The position numbers and the translations under genes were made by a program. The notes beneath the pieces were generated by a model. The model ran no database searches. It was not told where the DNA came from and worked only from the letters and a program-made list of their open reading frames with translations. Positions 25,962-34,444 of a stretch of 64,000 bases of DNA are shown piece after piece. Source of the DNA: JAXDBM01 sp964460245 (lineage in GTDB: Bacteria; Desulfobacterota; Syntrophia; Syntrophales; Fen-1087); the NCBI GenBank assembly GCA_964460245.1, contig CAYWTL010000002.1, forward strand, positions 1 to 64,000. The letters run 5' to 3'. Each line of letters starts with the position of its first letter. Within the stretch, counting starts at the first letter, position 1.

Positions 25962-26656
25962 TGGCGGCGGAGAAAACCCTGGTTCTGTGCGATTTCGACG
26001 GCACGGCCAGCATGGTCGATGTGGGCAACATGCTGCTGGACCGCTTTACCGCGAACGGATGGGAGGAGATTGACCGGGATTATTGCGAGGGCAGGATCGG
26101 ATCCCGGGTTGCCTATGCCAGAATCGCCCCCCTGTTTCGGGGAGACCGGGACGGGATGCTCGCCTATGTCTTCGAAAAGGCATCGCTGGACCCCTTCTTC
26201 AGAGATTTTCTTGACTACTGCAGGCAGGTCGGCGTGGATCTCAAGATCCTTTCCGATGGCCTGGATTTTTATATCGAGGCGATCCTGCGGAAAAGCGGCC
26301 TGACGGACATCGAATATTTTGCCAACTTCGTCACCTTTCGGGCTGACGGGGGGATTTCCATCGAATTCCCTCAGCCCAGCCCCGACTGCGGTAAATGCGG
26401 GAATTGCAAAAGCCGGATCGTTGCACGCTACCGGCCCCTGTATGACCGGATCATCTACATCGGTGACGGTTATTCCGATGTGTGCCCCGCAAAACACGCG
26501 GACCTCGTCTTCGCCAAGAGCATTCTGTTCGAAAAATGTTCGGTGAACGGAACCCCCTGCATTCATTACGATCACTTCGGCGAAATTCGGAACGTTCTGG
26601 AGCGGCGCATCCGTTCAGGTTTCACCGATGGGAGGCCGCGGACGCCTGCCGGCTGA
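25961..26656 (+). CDS. HAD-superfamily phosphatase, MtnX-like
   Basis: A 231-residue phosphoserine-phosphatase-like HAD enzyme: motif I LVLCDFDGTAS with the nucleophile Asp near residue 11, motif II LKILSDGLD and motif III YIGDGYSDVCPAKHAD. A cysteine knuckle PDCGKCGNCKSR inside the cap region is typical of the MtnX subgroup (2-hydroxy-3-keto-5-methylthiopentenyl 1-phosphate phosphatase). No other methionine-salvage gene is near, so the substrate stays open. The last 35 bases overlap the convergent carboxypeptidase gene. Confidence 0.85.
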   Translation: MAAEKTLVLCDFDGTASMVDVGNMLLDRFTANGWEEIDRDYCEGRIGSRVAYARIAPLFRGDRDGMLAYVFEKASLDPFFRDFLDYCRQVGVDLKILSDGLDFYIEAILRKSGLTDIEYFANFVTFRADGGISIEFPQPSPDCGKCGNCKSRIVARYRPLYDRIIYIGDGYSDVCPAKHADLVFAKSILFEKCSVNGTPCIHYDHFGEIRNVLERRIRSGFTDGRPRTPAG

Positions 26657-27500
26657 CACTGGCGAATCCCTGATCGAGCAGTTTTACCGTTTCCCGGAAG
26701 CGAATTCCGGGGGTGCGGGCACCCATCAGGAGGGCGATCAGCCGGGTTTCCCCCTGTCTTGCCGTGGCGATGATGTGGTAGCCGGCCGCATGGACGTAGC
26801 CGGTCTTCAGTCCGTCCGTATTCGGATACCTCCTCAGCAGGAGGTTGTGATTGTACTGCGTGATGTTGTGATAGGTGTAAGACTGCATCGCGTGGATCCG
26901 AAGGGATTGCGGAAAGCGGCGGATATACTCGCGTGAGAGCTTTGCCATGTCCCGCGCGGTGGTCCGCTGTCCCTTGGCGGGAAGGCCGTGGGGGTTTTTG
27001 AAAGCGCTGCGGCTCATCCCCAACTGGCGGGCCTTTAAGTTCATTTTCCTGACGAAGGCATCTTCGGTGCCGCCCACGTGCTCCGCCAAGGCCACGGATG
27101 CGTCATTTGCCGAAACAACGGACATTCCTTTGATCAACTCGTCCAGCCGGACCTCGCTGCCCGGGTCAACAAACATCCTCGATCCGCCGGTCCGCCAGGC
27201 TTTTTTGCTGACTTTGACGGGGTCCTGGAACCGTGCCTTTCCTTCATCGATGGCTTCGTATATTAGGTAGAGGGACAAAATTTTCGTGATCGACGCAGGC
27301 TGTAGCGGCCGGTCGGCGTCTTTTTGAAAGAGAATTTCGCCGGTGGCGGCGTTCATCACGATGGCCGACTGGTATTCCGGCTGGCGCTGCCGGCGCGGCT
27401 TCGCCTGCACGTCCGGCACGGCGGCAAGCAGGAGCAGAAGCGCGCAGGCCAGGAGGATCGCAAACCGCCTGTCTATTTTGCTGGTTCCCGGATGGTTCAT
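26622..27500 (-). CDS. D-alanyl-D-alanine carboxypeptidase (PBP5/6 family)
   Basis: Trims the terminal D-Ala from peptidoglycan stem peptides in the periplasm. A signal peptide (about 1-33, ending VQA) is followed by the serine-type penicillin-binding motifs SITK (QPASITKILSLY), SAN (SVVSANDASVALAEH) and KTG (DGLKTGYVHAAGYH). The 292 residues end soon after the catalytic domain, so the C-terminal domain and membrane-anchoring helix of PBP5 are missing; soluble forms are common. Last gene of the adk-lepA-hemW minus-strand run. Confidence 0.93.
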   Translation of the reverse strand: MNHPGTSKIDRRFAILLACALLLLLAAVPDVQAKPRRQRQPEYQSAIVMNAATGEILFQKDADRPLQPASITKILSLYLIYEAIDEGKARFQDPVKVSKKAWRTGGSRMFVDPGSEVRLDELIKGMSVVSANDASVALAEHVGGTEDAFVRKMNLKARQLGMSRSAFKNPHGLPAKGQRTTARDMAKLSREYIRRFPQSLRIHAMQSYTYHNITQYNHNLLLRRYPNTDGLKTGYVHAAGYHIIATARQGETRLIALLMGARTPGIRFRETVKLLDQGFASVSRQASAASHR

Positions 27501-27513
27501 TTCGTGATCTGTC

Positions 27514-28635
27514 CTATATCAGGGCCAGTTGATCGGCCACCGCCAGCCCGGTTCGGGTCGGCCTGATCCTGCAGCCGCTGATTTCAATCAGCCCGGCGGC
27601 AGCAAGCCACTGCAGGGAGTCTCTTTTCCCCGCGAGGGGATTGCAGGGATATTTTTCCTCGAAATCGCACAAATCGATGCCCCGCCGGGTTCGCAAAGCA
27701 AGGAACAGGGCTTCCATCCCCAGCTGTTCCGCAGTGAGAATTTCGCAGTCTTCTACAGGCGCCCGGCCGTTCCGGAGTGCGTCGGTATACCTTTCGACAG
27801 ACCGGTGGTTCCACCACCGCTTTCCCCGGCAGAAGGAGTGCGCGGACGGTCCGACGCCGAGGTAGGGTTGGTGCTGCCAGTACTTCTGGTTGTGCCTCGA
27901 GAGCAGAGAGGCGCTTCCGGCGAAATTGGACACTTCGTAGTGGATGTAACCCGCATTTTCCAGTATGTCCGCCGTTGTGAAAAAAAATTCCGCTTGGGCG
28001 GCTTCCCCGTTAAGAGCAAAGAGGTTTTCAGCGAATTTCCGTCCCAGCGGTGTGTCCGCTTCCAGCGTCAGCTGATAACAGGAGAGGTGGTGCGGACGGA
28101 AGGACAGCGCCCGGGACAATGTCTCCCGCCACATGGCGACCGTCTGACCCGGAATGCCGTAGATCAGATCCACGCCGATGTTGTCGAAGCCGGCCGCGAA
28201 GGCATTTTCCACCGCATCGACGGCCTGCCGACTGCTGTGCCGGCGTCCCAGAAAGCGGAGGAGCCGGTCGTCAAAAGACTGGATGCCGATATTGAGGCGG
28301 TTGACCCCGGAAAGGCGGAGGGATACGAGGTGGGCGGCTTCGGCATCCCCTGGATTCACCTCGACGGTGATTTCCGGTTCCGGCAGGATCGCGTAATTCC
28401 TCGCGACTGCCGTCAGGATGTCTGCGATGATGCGAACGGGCAGGATGGAAGGTGTTCCGCCGCCGATGTATATGGTGTCAAAAAATTCGAATTCATGGAC
28501 ATACAGAGACAATTCCTGGACCAGCCAATGAATGAACGGCGAGGGGTCACGATCGGGGACGATGGAGTAAAAATTGCAATACGCGCATTTCTGACGGCAG
28601 AAGGGGATGTGGATGTAGAGGCCGGCCGGCGACAT
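27514..28635 (-). CDS. hemW: HemW-type radical SAM protein (heme chaperone)
   Basis: Resembles coproporphyrinogen III oxidase HemN but belongs to the HemW branch, which binds heme and inserts it into client proteins. The radical SAM motif is at the very start (YIHIPFCRQKCAYCNF: C-x3-C-x2-C plus a following Cys-free Asn-Phe), then YIGGGTPS, and the C-terminal HemN_C domain. It lacks the N-terminal extension needed by true HemN. 373 residues. Begins 4 bases after lepA, a widespread gene pair. Confidence 0.93.
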   Translation of the reverse strand: MSPAGLYIHIPFCRQKCAYCNFYSIVPDRDPSPFIHWLVQELSLYVHEFEFFDTIYIGGGTPSILPVRIIADILTAVARNYAILPEPEITVEVNPGDAEAAHLVSLRLSGVNRLNIGIQSFDDRLLRFLGRRHSSRQAVDAVENAFAAGFDNIGVDLIYGIPGQTVAMWRETLSRALSFRPHHLSCYQLTLEADTPLGRKFAENLFALNGEAAQAEFFFTTADILENAGYIHYEVSNFAGSASLLSRHNQKYWQHQPYLGVGPSAHSFCRGKRWWNHRSVERYTDALRNGRAPVEDCEILTAEQLGMEALFLALRTRRGIDLCDFEEKYPCNPLAGKRDSLQWLAAAGLIEISGCRIRPTRTGLAVADQLALI

Positions 28636-28639
28636 GCCC

Positions 28640-30436
28640 CTAACTCGCGTCGGACTTGAGAACGGCGAGGAAGGCGCTCTGGGGAATGCTCACCGAACCG
28701 ATCATCTTCATCCGTTTCTTGCCTTTTTTCTGTTTCTCCAGAAGCTTTCTTTTTCGGGTGATATCGCCCCCGTAGCACTTTGCCGTGACGTCCTTTCGGA
28801 AAGGGGAGATGGTTGTTCTCGAGATGATTTCCCCTCCGACGACGCCCTGGATGGCGATCTTGAACATCTGGCGCGGGATCTCCTCTTTCAGCCGCTCGCA
28901 GGCCTGAAGGCCCCTTGCGCGCGCCCGTTCCCGGTGGACAATCTGGGAGAGGGCATCGACCTTTTCGCCGTTGACGAGGATGTCCAGCAGCACAAGCTGG
29001 CTTTCCCGGTAGTCGATGACGTCATAGTCGAACGATCCGTAACCCTGGGTCACGGATTTGAAGCGGTCGTAGAAGTCGTAGATGACTTCGGCCAGAGGCA
29101 TCTCGAAGATCAGTTCGGTCCGCCCCGGCCCGGTGTAGGTCAGCGCGGAATTGGCGCCGCGCTTTTCCATACAAAGCTTCATGACGGCGCCGAGATAACG
29201 GTCCGGCATCATCATGGCGGCGCGGATGTAGGGCTCCTCGCATTTTGCGATCGAGACCGGGTCCGGATAATGGGCGGGGTTGTCGACCTCCAGGACGGTT
29301 CCGTCCTTCAGGGTGAACCTAAAGCGGACGCTGGGGACGGACAGGATGATGGACAGATCGTATTCCCGTTCCAGCCGCTCCTGGACGATGTCGAGGTGCA
29401 GCAGACCCAGAAAACCGCATCGGAATCCCTGCCCCAGGGCCACGGAGGAGTCCTTCTGGTAAATGAAGGAGGCGTCATTCAGCTTGAATTTTTCCAGGGA
29501 ATCCGCCAGGTCTTCGTAGTCGTCGGAGGCGATGGGATAGATCGAAGCGTAAACGACCGGCTTGACCTCCTTGAAGCCGGGCAGCGGTTTTTCGCAGGGG
29601 CGGTTTTCCAGGGTGATCGTGTCTCCGGTTCGGACGTCGGACACCGTTTTGACGCCGGCAATGATGTAGCCGACTTCACCGGCGCTCAGAGATGGGCGCT
29701 TCTCACGGTTCAGGAGAAAATGGCCGACCTCCTCGACCCTGTAGAGGGCATTGTTGAACATCAGGCGGATGGTGTCCCCCGCTTTCACCTGTCCGGCAAA
29801 GACGCGGCAATAGATCACCGTTCCCCTGAAGGGATCATAGTGCGCGTCGAAAATCAGCGCCGCAAGCGGCGCGGCCGGATCGCCGGCCGGAGGCGGGATT
29901 CGCCGGACAACGGCTTCAAGGATTTCCGCAATCCCCGTGCCCTCTTTTGCGGAACACTGCAGATGGCTCTCCGCGTTTAGTCCGAGTTCCGTTTCGATCT
30001 GTCCGATCACGCGCTCCACATCCGCGGAAGGCAGGTCGATCTTGTTGATGACCGGGATAATTTCCAGATCGTGTTCCATGGCCAGGTAGAGATTGGCCAG
30101 GGTCTGGGCCTGGACCCCCTGGGCGGCGTCGATGAGGAGCAGGACGCCCTCGCAGGAGGCAAGTGACCGGGAGACCTCGTAGGAAAAATCCACGTGGCCG
30201 GGGGTGTCGATCAGGTTGAGGGCATAGTTCTTTCCGTCCCGGGCTTTGTAAGGCAGGCAGATCGCCTGACTCTTGATGGTGATCCCCCGCTCTCTTTCAA
30301 TCTCCATGTTGTCCAGGATCTGGTCCTTGAAGTTCCGGTCGTTCACCACCCCGGTGTATTGGATCAAACGGTCCGCGAGCGTTGACTTGCCGTGGTCGAT
30401 GTGGGCGATGATGCTGAAATTGCGAATGTGTTCCAT
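28640..30436 (-). CDS. lepA: Elongation factor 4 (back-translocating GTPase)
   Basis: Ribosome-associated GTPase that can reverse translocation and assists 30S assembly. G1 AHIDHGKST, G2 region RERGITIKSQ, G3 DTPGHVDF and G4 NKIDLPSA are intact, and the LepA-specific C-terminal domain is present (ITRKRKLLEKQKKGKKRMK). 598 residues, as in the family. The ATG at 30436 gives the normal MEHIRNFSIIAHIDHG start; 15 upstream in-frame codons overlap the terminator hairpin and are not coding. Confidence 0.97.
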   Translation of the reverse strand: MEHIRNFSIIAHIDHGKSTLADRLIQYTGVVNDRNFKDQILDNMEIERERGITIKSQAICLPYKARDGKNYALNLIDTPGHVDFSYEVSRSLASCEGVLLLIDAAQGVQAQTLANLYLAMEHDLEIIPVINKIDLPSADVERVIGQIETELGLNAESHLQCSAKEGTGIAEILEAVVRRIPPPAGDPAAPLAALIFDAHYDPFRGTVIYCRVFAGQVKAGDTIRLMFNNALYRVEEVGHFLLNREKRPSLSAGEVGYIIAGVKTVSDVRTGDTITLENRPCEKPLPGFKEVKPVVYASIYPIASDDYEDLADSLEKFKLNDASFIYQKDSSVALGQGFRCGFLGLLHLDIVQERLEREYDLSIILSVPSVRFRFTLKDGTVLEVDNPAHYPDPVSIAKCEEPYIRAAMMMPDRYLGAVMKLCMEKRGANSALTYTGPGRTELIFEMPLAEVIYDFYDRFKSVTQGYGSFDYDVIDYRESQLVLLDILVNGEKVDALSQIVHRERARARGLQACERLKEEIPRQMFKIAIQGVVGGEIISRTTISPFRKDVTAKCYGGDITRKRKLLEKQKKGKKRMKMIGSVSIPQSAFLAVLKSDAS

Positions 30437-30446
30437 CAATGAACCT

Positions 30447-30478
30447 AAAAAAGCCCTCCCGTGGTTCGGAGGGCTTTT
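30447..30478 (-). terminator. Rho-independent terminator between adk and lepA
   Basis: On the minus strand AAGCCCTCC and GGAGGGCTT form a 9-bp stem with an 8-base loop, extended by A-T pairs and followed by six T. It ends adk and stands 11 bases before the lepA ATG, so it could also act as a leader attenuator of lepA. Confidence 0.8.
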
Positions 30479-30504
30479 CATATATTTCTTCCGTCACGTT
30501 CTGT

Positions 30505-31179
30505 CTATGCCAGCTTTTTCTGAAGGTCTTCAGACACTTCCTTGACACCGGGCAGGCCGTCGACGCCGATTACTTTGACCCTTTCCTTAAAATAGTTCAC
30601 GCCGGCCAGCGTTCCGGTTTTGGTGTCGTAGTAGATGTCATGACGCTTGCCGATCGCCGTTTCGTCCTGGTCGTCGGCGCGGGTGGTCAGCGTCTCGCAG
30701 CCGCAGACGCGGCACACCATCTTTCCGTCCTTCAGGGCCGGTTTGATGGCATCGATGAAGATGTTGTTCGGATGGTTGTTGTCCTGGGCGCACAGCCGCC
30801 TCCCCATGATCCGGTTCTTGGAGGTCTGCCGGTCCAGGATGATCTCGATCACATAGTCCAGCTTGATATTTTCCTTCACGAGGGCATTCCAGAGCGCCTC
30901 CGCCTGGGCCAGATTTCTCGGGAAACCGTCCAGAAGCCAGCCTTTCTTGCAGTCGTCTTCCTTCAGCCGGTTCAGGATCATCGGGACGGTGATCTCATCG
31001 GGAACGAGTTCCCCCCGGTCGATGTAGCCTTTGGCCTTTTTGCCCAGTTCCGTCCCATTCTTGATGTTTTCCCGGAAGATCACGCCGGTTTCAATGTGGG
31101 ACACGCCGAATTTCTTCTGCACGACCGCGCCCTGGGTTCCTTTGCCGCTTCCATTGGGTCCAAAAATGAGGATGTTCAT
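30505..31179 (-). CDS. adk: Adenylate kinase, metal-binding lid type
   Basis: Interconverts ATP+AMP and 2 ADP. P-loop GPNGSGKGTQG (7-17), AMP-binding HIETG with following FREN, and DGFPRN. The lid carries a metal site C130-x5-H136-x19-C156-x2-C159. This type, with Asn-Gly-Ser in the P-loop and Glu-Thr-Gly for Ser-Thr-Gly, is the one I know from Desulfovibrio, where Zn or Co is bound. 224 residues. AAGGAG is 9 bases before the ATG. Confidence 0.92.
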   Translation of the reverse strand: MNILIFGPNGSGKGTQGAVVQKKFGVSHIETGVIFRENIKNGTELGKKAKGYIDRGELVPDEITVPMILNRLKEDDCKKGWLLDGFPRNLAQAEALWNALVKENIKLDYVIEIILDRQTSKNRIMGRRLCAQDNNHPNNIFIDAIKPALKDGKMVCRVCGCETLTTRADDQDETAIGKRHDIYYDTKTGTLAGVNYFKERVKVIGVDGLPGVKEVSEDLQKKLA

Positions 31180-31221
31180 GCTGTCCAGCTCCTTTCGAGA
31201 GATCCATGATAAAGTCGGCCC

Positions 31222-31250
31222 CTTATAATGGATTGTTCCCATTTTCGCAA
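31222..31250 (-). promoter_or_regulatory. Candidate promoter of adk
   Basis: TTGCGA (31250-31245), a 17-base spacer and TATAAG (31227-31222) on the minus strand, 43 bases before the adk start. Confidence 0.4.
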
Positions 31251-31338
31251 TGACAAAATATCTCGCCTCCGGTCCGGGGAAGACCATGCAAAATCGGGAT
31301 GCCTGAGGCGCGGCGGACCGCCGCGCCGATCAGTGTCC

Positions 31339-31530
31339 TCAGGTTGTGCCGCAGCTCGTGGCCGCGCAGGAGGTGCAGCCCGATTTCCCTCCTGCGAAGG
31401 CGGACATCATTTTCCGGGTATTTCTGGATTTGCAGGCCGGGCAGGCAGGCTTCTGATTTTCGTCTGTGGATCGAAAAAGGACCTCAAATTCATTTTGGCA
31501 TTTCTTGCACTGGAATTCATAGATCGGCAT
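31339..31530 (-). CDS. FmdB/CxxC-type zinc ribbon protein
   Basis: A 63-residue protein with the FmdB-family zinc ribbon: MPIYEFQCKKC then PACPACKSRNTRK, giving two CxxC knuckles. A serine/cysteine-rich tail (CTSCAATSCGTT) adds three more cysteines, as often seen in this family. Such proteins are called putative regulators; biochemical function is unknown. It has its own strong promoter and runs divergently from the helix-hairpin-helix gene. Confidence 0.88.
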   Translation of the reverse strand: MPIYEFQCKKCQNEFEVLFRSTDENQKPACPACKSRNTRKMMSAFAGGKSGCTSCAATSCGTT

Positions 31531-31561
31531 CGCGCTGTCTCCATCTTTATTTCTCACATGC

Positions 31562-31590
31562 AATTTAGGCAAAGCACGGTCAAATGTCAA
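31562..31590 (-). promoter_or_regulatory. Sigma70 promoter of the zinc ribbon gene
   Basis: TTGACA (31590-31585), a 17-base spacer and TAAATT (31567-31562) on the minus strand, 32 bases before the ATG. Confidence 0.6.
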
Positions 31591-31612
31591 GAAAAGTCAA
31601 ACAGGAATACCT

Positions 31613-31641
31613 TTGACAAGCCTTTTCGACTCTGTTAATAA
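31613..31641 (+). promoter_or_regulatory. Sigma70 promoter of the helix-hairpin-helix gene
   Basis: TTGACA, a 17-base spacer and TAATAA, giving a leader of about 63 bases. Its -35 box is 22 bases from that of the divergent promoter, so the two could share a regulator. Confidence 0.6.
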
Positions 31642-31710
31642 AGTGTACGTTTCAAGAACCGGGTTCGAAAGATCAACGGACGCAATAAAAAACCGAGATG
31701 GAGGGATTTT

Positions 31711-32340
31711 ATGACGAAAGGAAAAGGGGATTATTCGACGAAGCAATTCTTTTTAATGTGCACGGTCTTTTTAATCGGCGCGGCGTTCATCGTTTCATTC
31801 GGAGCGTCGGCTGCCTGGGCCGCCAAGGCGGAGGCGCAGAAGGCAGCCGCAGTCCTGGTTGATCTCAACACCGCCTCCGAAAAAGAGCTGGAGGCCATCA
31901 AGGGGGTCGGTCCGGCAACGGCCAAGAAGATCATCGCGGGCCGTCCCTACAAGTCCGTGGACGAGCTTTCCAAAGCGGGATTGAACGCAAAGGCCATTGA
32001 AGGAATCAAGCCCTATGTCGCCGTCGGCAAGGCGCAGGCGGCGCCGGCCAAACCTGCCGTTCCCGCGGCTGCGGCGAAAACGGAGACGACCAAGCCCGCT
32101 AAGGAAGCCAAGACGGCGGCTAAACCTTCTGCCGCAGCGGCCAAACTGGCTCCCGGCACCAAGATTAATCTCAACACGGCGGATCAGGCCACGCTGGAGA
32201 AACTTCCCGAAATCGGTCCGGTCAAGGCAAAGGCGATCATCGCCGGAAGGCCTTACAAGAATGTGGAAGATGTGATGAAGATCAGCGGCGTCAAAGGAAA
32301 AACCTTTGACGCCATCAAAGAGTATATCGTTGTCAAATAG
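31711..32340 (+). CDS. Secreted tandem helix-hairpin-helix protein (ComEA-like)
   Basis: A 209-residue protein with a signal or anchor segment (about 10-37), two nearly identical ComEA-type helix-hairpin-helix domains (VDLNTASEKELEAIKGVG near residue 50, INLNTADQATLEKLPEIG near 150) and between them an Ala/Pro/Lys-rich linker of about 50 residues. Helix-hairpin-helix domains bind DNA without sequence preference; ComEA does so during DNA uptake. No other competence gene is in view. GGAGGG lies before the ATG. Confidence 0.85.
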   Translation: MTKGKGDYSTKQFFLMCTVFLIGAAFIVSFGASAAWAAKAEAQKAAAVLVDLNTASEKELEAIKGVGPATAKKIIAGRPYKSVDELSKAGLNAKAIEGIKPYVAVGKAQAAPAKPAVPAAAAKTETTKPAKEAKTAAKPSAAAAKLAPGTKINLNTADQATLEKLPEIGPVKAKAIIAGRPYKNVEDVMKISGVKGKTFDAIKEYIVVK

Positions 32341-32414
32341 TTGCTGCCGCGATTGCATGCAGGTTAGCCGCACCGACATGGAAGCCCCATTCAACAACCT
32401 TAAGGAGGAAATTT

Positions 32415-32708
32415 ATGAAAAAGATTCTGATTCTGATTTGCGCTTTTTTCTTCATTGCCGCTGTTGCCTTTGCGGCGGGACCCAAGACCTATCAGGTGAC
32501 CGGGCCGGTTCTGGAGGTGAACGCGGACACGATCGTCGTTCAGAAGGGCAAGGACAAATGGGAAATCGCCCGTGACGCCGCCACGAAGGTGACCGGCGAT
32601 CTGAAGGTCGGTTCCAAAGTGACGATCGAATACACGATGAAGGCGGCGACCGTCGAGGTGAAGGACGCCAAGAAGGACGCCAAAAAGGCCGAGCCGAAGA
32701 AGAAGTAG
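32415..32708 (+). CDS. Small secreted lysine-rich protein
   Basis: A 97-residue protein: a clear signal peptide (MKKILILICAFFFIAAVAFA), one small beta-rich region (about 25-75: GPVLEVNADTIVVQKGKDKWEIA) similar in style to OB-like periplasmic proteins, and a KDAKK repeat tail. Strong ribosome site AAGGAGG. Family not recognised. It follows the helix-hairpin-helix gene, which has a similar lysine/alanine-rich composition. Confidence 0.75.
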   Translation: MKKILILICAFFFIAAVAFAAGPKTYQVTGPVLEVNADTIVVQKGKDKWEIARDAATKVTGDLKVGSKVTIEYTMKAATVEVKDAKKDAKKAEPKKK

Positions 32709-32735
32709 CCGAACCTGCGGGACGATTTACCTTGA

Positions 32736-32771
32736 GACCGGCTGCCCCCGTCGAACCGGGGGCAACCGGTC
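32736..32771 (+). terminator. Candidate terminator hairpin after the secreted protein
   Basis: GACCGG and GCCCCC pair with GGGGGC and CCGGTC around an 8-base loop with a 2x2 internal loop. The following bases are only moderately T-rich (GTTTCGTAATATTTTTTC). Confidence 0.5.
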
Positions 32772-32815
32772 GTTTCGTAATATTTTTTCAGCAGGATGAA
32801 GCCAAGGAGGCCATC

Positions 32816-33229
32816 ATGGGATTGTTCGATAAAATGGTGTCAATGGTTGGGGAAAACCTTTCCGGGGGCACGGAAAATAAAGGGCTGACGGAGCACGTTC
32901 TCAATCTGGTCAACAATCCGGAAATCGGCGGTCTTTCGGGGCTGGTCGAGAAATTCAACAGCAACGGCCTGGGTGATATCGTCGCCTCCTGGGTGGGAAA
33001 AGGGGCAAATCAGCCTGTTTCCGGTGACCAGATGGCCAGCACCCTGGGCATGGATAAAATCAGCGAGATCGCATCCAGCCTGGGCCTTTCCCGGACCCAG
33101 GCGGCAGACGGACTGGCCGCCGTTCTGCCTCAACTGATTGACAAGCTGACTCCGGATGGATCGGTTCCGGAAAACAATGTCCTCCAGCAAGGCTTGGGTC
33201 TGCTGGCCAAGCAATTCTTAAAAGGTTGA
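32816..33229 (+). CDS. YidB-like protein (DUF937)
   Basis: A 137-residue soluble protein of the DUF937/YidB family. It has the typical glycine-rich helices (GLSGLVEKFNSNGLGDIVASWVG), the motif NQPVSGDQ and the C-terminal LAAVLPQLIDKLTPDGSVP. Function unknown. AAGGAGG precedes the ATG at a good distance; an in-frame upstream Met exists without ribosome site. Confidence 0.86.
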   Translation: MGLFDKMVSMVGENLSGGTENKGLTEHVLNLVNNPEIGGLSGLVEKFNSNGLGDIVASWVGKGANQPVSGDQMASTLGMDKISEIASSLGLSRTQAADGLAAVLPQLIDKLTPDGSVPENNVLQQGLGLLAKQFLKG

Positions 33230-33245
33230 CGGCCAGGGAACTGAC

Positions 33246-34427
33246 ATGTCGATCTCAAAGAAAATACAGGGTTTTATAGCCCAGTCGTCCTGGATCCGGA
33301 AGATGTTTGAGGAAGGCATCATCCTGAAGAAGCAGTACGGCGCCGACCGGGTCTACGATTTCAGCCTCGGCAACCCCAACATCGACCCACCGCTTCGCTT
33401 CGAGGAGCATCTTGAGAGAACGGTCAAGATGGCCGGTCCCGGCAAGCATGCCTACATGCCGAACGCGGGATATCCCGAGACGCGGGCTGCCGTGGCAGCC
33501 CACATCAACGCGACGCATGGACTGTCCCTGGCTGCCGAACACATCGTTATGACCTGCGGCGCCGGCGGCGCCCTGAACGTCATCCTGAAAACCCTGCTGG
33601 ATCCCGGCGACGAGGTGCTGGTTCCTTCGCCGTTTTTCGTGGAGTACCGCTTTTATGTCGACAATGCCGGCGGTATCCTGAAACGGGTCGGAACGAAAGA
33701 GGATTTTTCACTCGACCTGAAGGCCATGGCGTCAGCCCTCACCGACAGAACCAAGGTTGTTCTGATCAACTCGCCCAACAACCCGACGGGCAGGGTCTAT
33801 GACGAAGCCTCGATTCGGGCGCTTGCGGCGCTGATGGAGGAAAAGGGCCGAGCGCTGGGGAGGGCGATCTACCTGGTCTCCGATGAACCGTACGGAGAGA
33901 TCGTCTATGACGGCGTTCACGTGCCCAGCATCCTGCAGGCCTGTTCGAACGGCATCATCGCGACTTCCTATTCCAAAAGCCTTTCCCTGCCGGGCGAACG
34001 GATCGGTTATATTGCCGTCAACCCGCTTCTGTCCGGGATTCAGGATGCGATCGACGGCATGGTTCTCTGCAACCGGATCCTCGGCTTCGTCAATGCGCCG
34101 GCCCTGATGCAGCGGGTCATTGCCGGCATACAGGGTCTGTGCGTGGATGTCGGCGAATACCGGCGGAAGCGCGATCTACTCTGCGACGGGCTCGCATCGA
34201 TCGGCTACAGATTTCACCGGCCCGAGGGGGCCTTCTATCTTTTCCCGAAGACGCCGATCGAGGATGATGTCGCCTTCGTCTCGGCGCTTCAGAAGAGAAG
34301 GATTCTCACCGTTCCCGGCAGCGGGTTCGGCGGTCCCGGGCATTTCCGGATCGCTTATTGCGTCGATGACGCCACCATCGTCAATGCCATGAAGGGATTC
34401 GAGGAGACCTTCAGGGAATTCACCTGA
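33246..34427 (+). CDS. Pyridoxal-phosphate aminotransferase, class I/II
   Basis: A fold-type I aminotransferase of 393 residues. It shows FSLGNPNIDPP, the glycine-rich CGAGGALN loop, NSPNNPTGRVYDE, SDEPYGEIVYD and the PLP lysine in SYSKSLSLPGERIGY. The substrate cannot be told from sequence; relatives include aspartate and alanine aminotransferases. A second, different aminotransferase is at 60664. The gene is 16 bases behind the DUF937 gene. Confidence 0.88.
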   Translation: MSISKKIQGFIAQSSWIRKMFEEGIILKKQYGADRVYDFSLGNPNIDPPLRFEEHLERTVKMAGPGKHAYMPNAGYPETRAAVAAHINATHGLSLAAEHIVMTCGAGGALNVILKTLLDPGDEVLVPSPFFVEYRFYVDNAGGILKRVGTKEDFSLDLKAMASALTDRTKVVLINSPNNPTGRVYDEASIRALAALMEEKGRALGRAIYLVSDEPYGEIVYDGVHVPSILQACSNGIIATSYSKSLSLPGERIGYIAVNPLLSGIQDAIDGMVLCNRILGFVNAPALMQRVIAGIQGLCVDVGEYRRKRDLLCDGLASIGYRFHRPEGAFYLFPKTPIEDDVAFVSALQKRRILTVPGSGFGGPGHFRIAYCVDDATIVNAMKGFEETFREFT

Positions 34428-34444
34428 AACTGAACGGCGACGGA

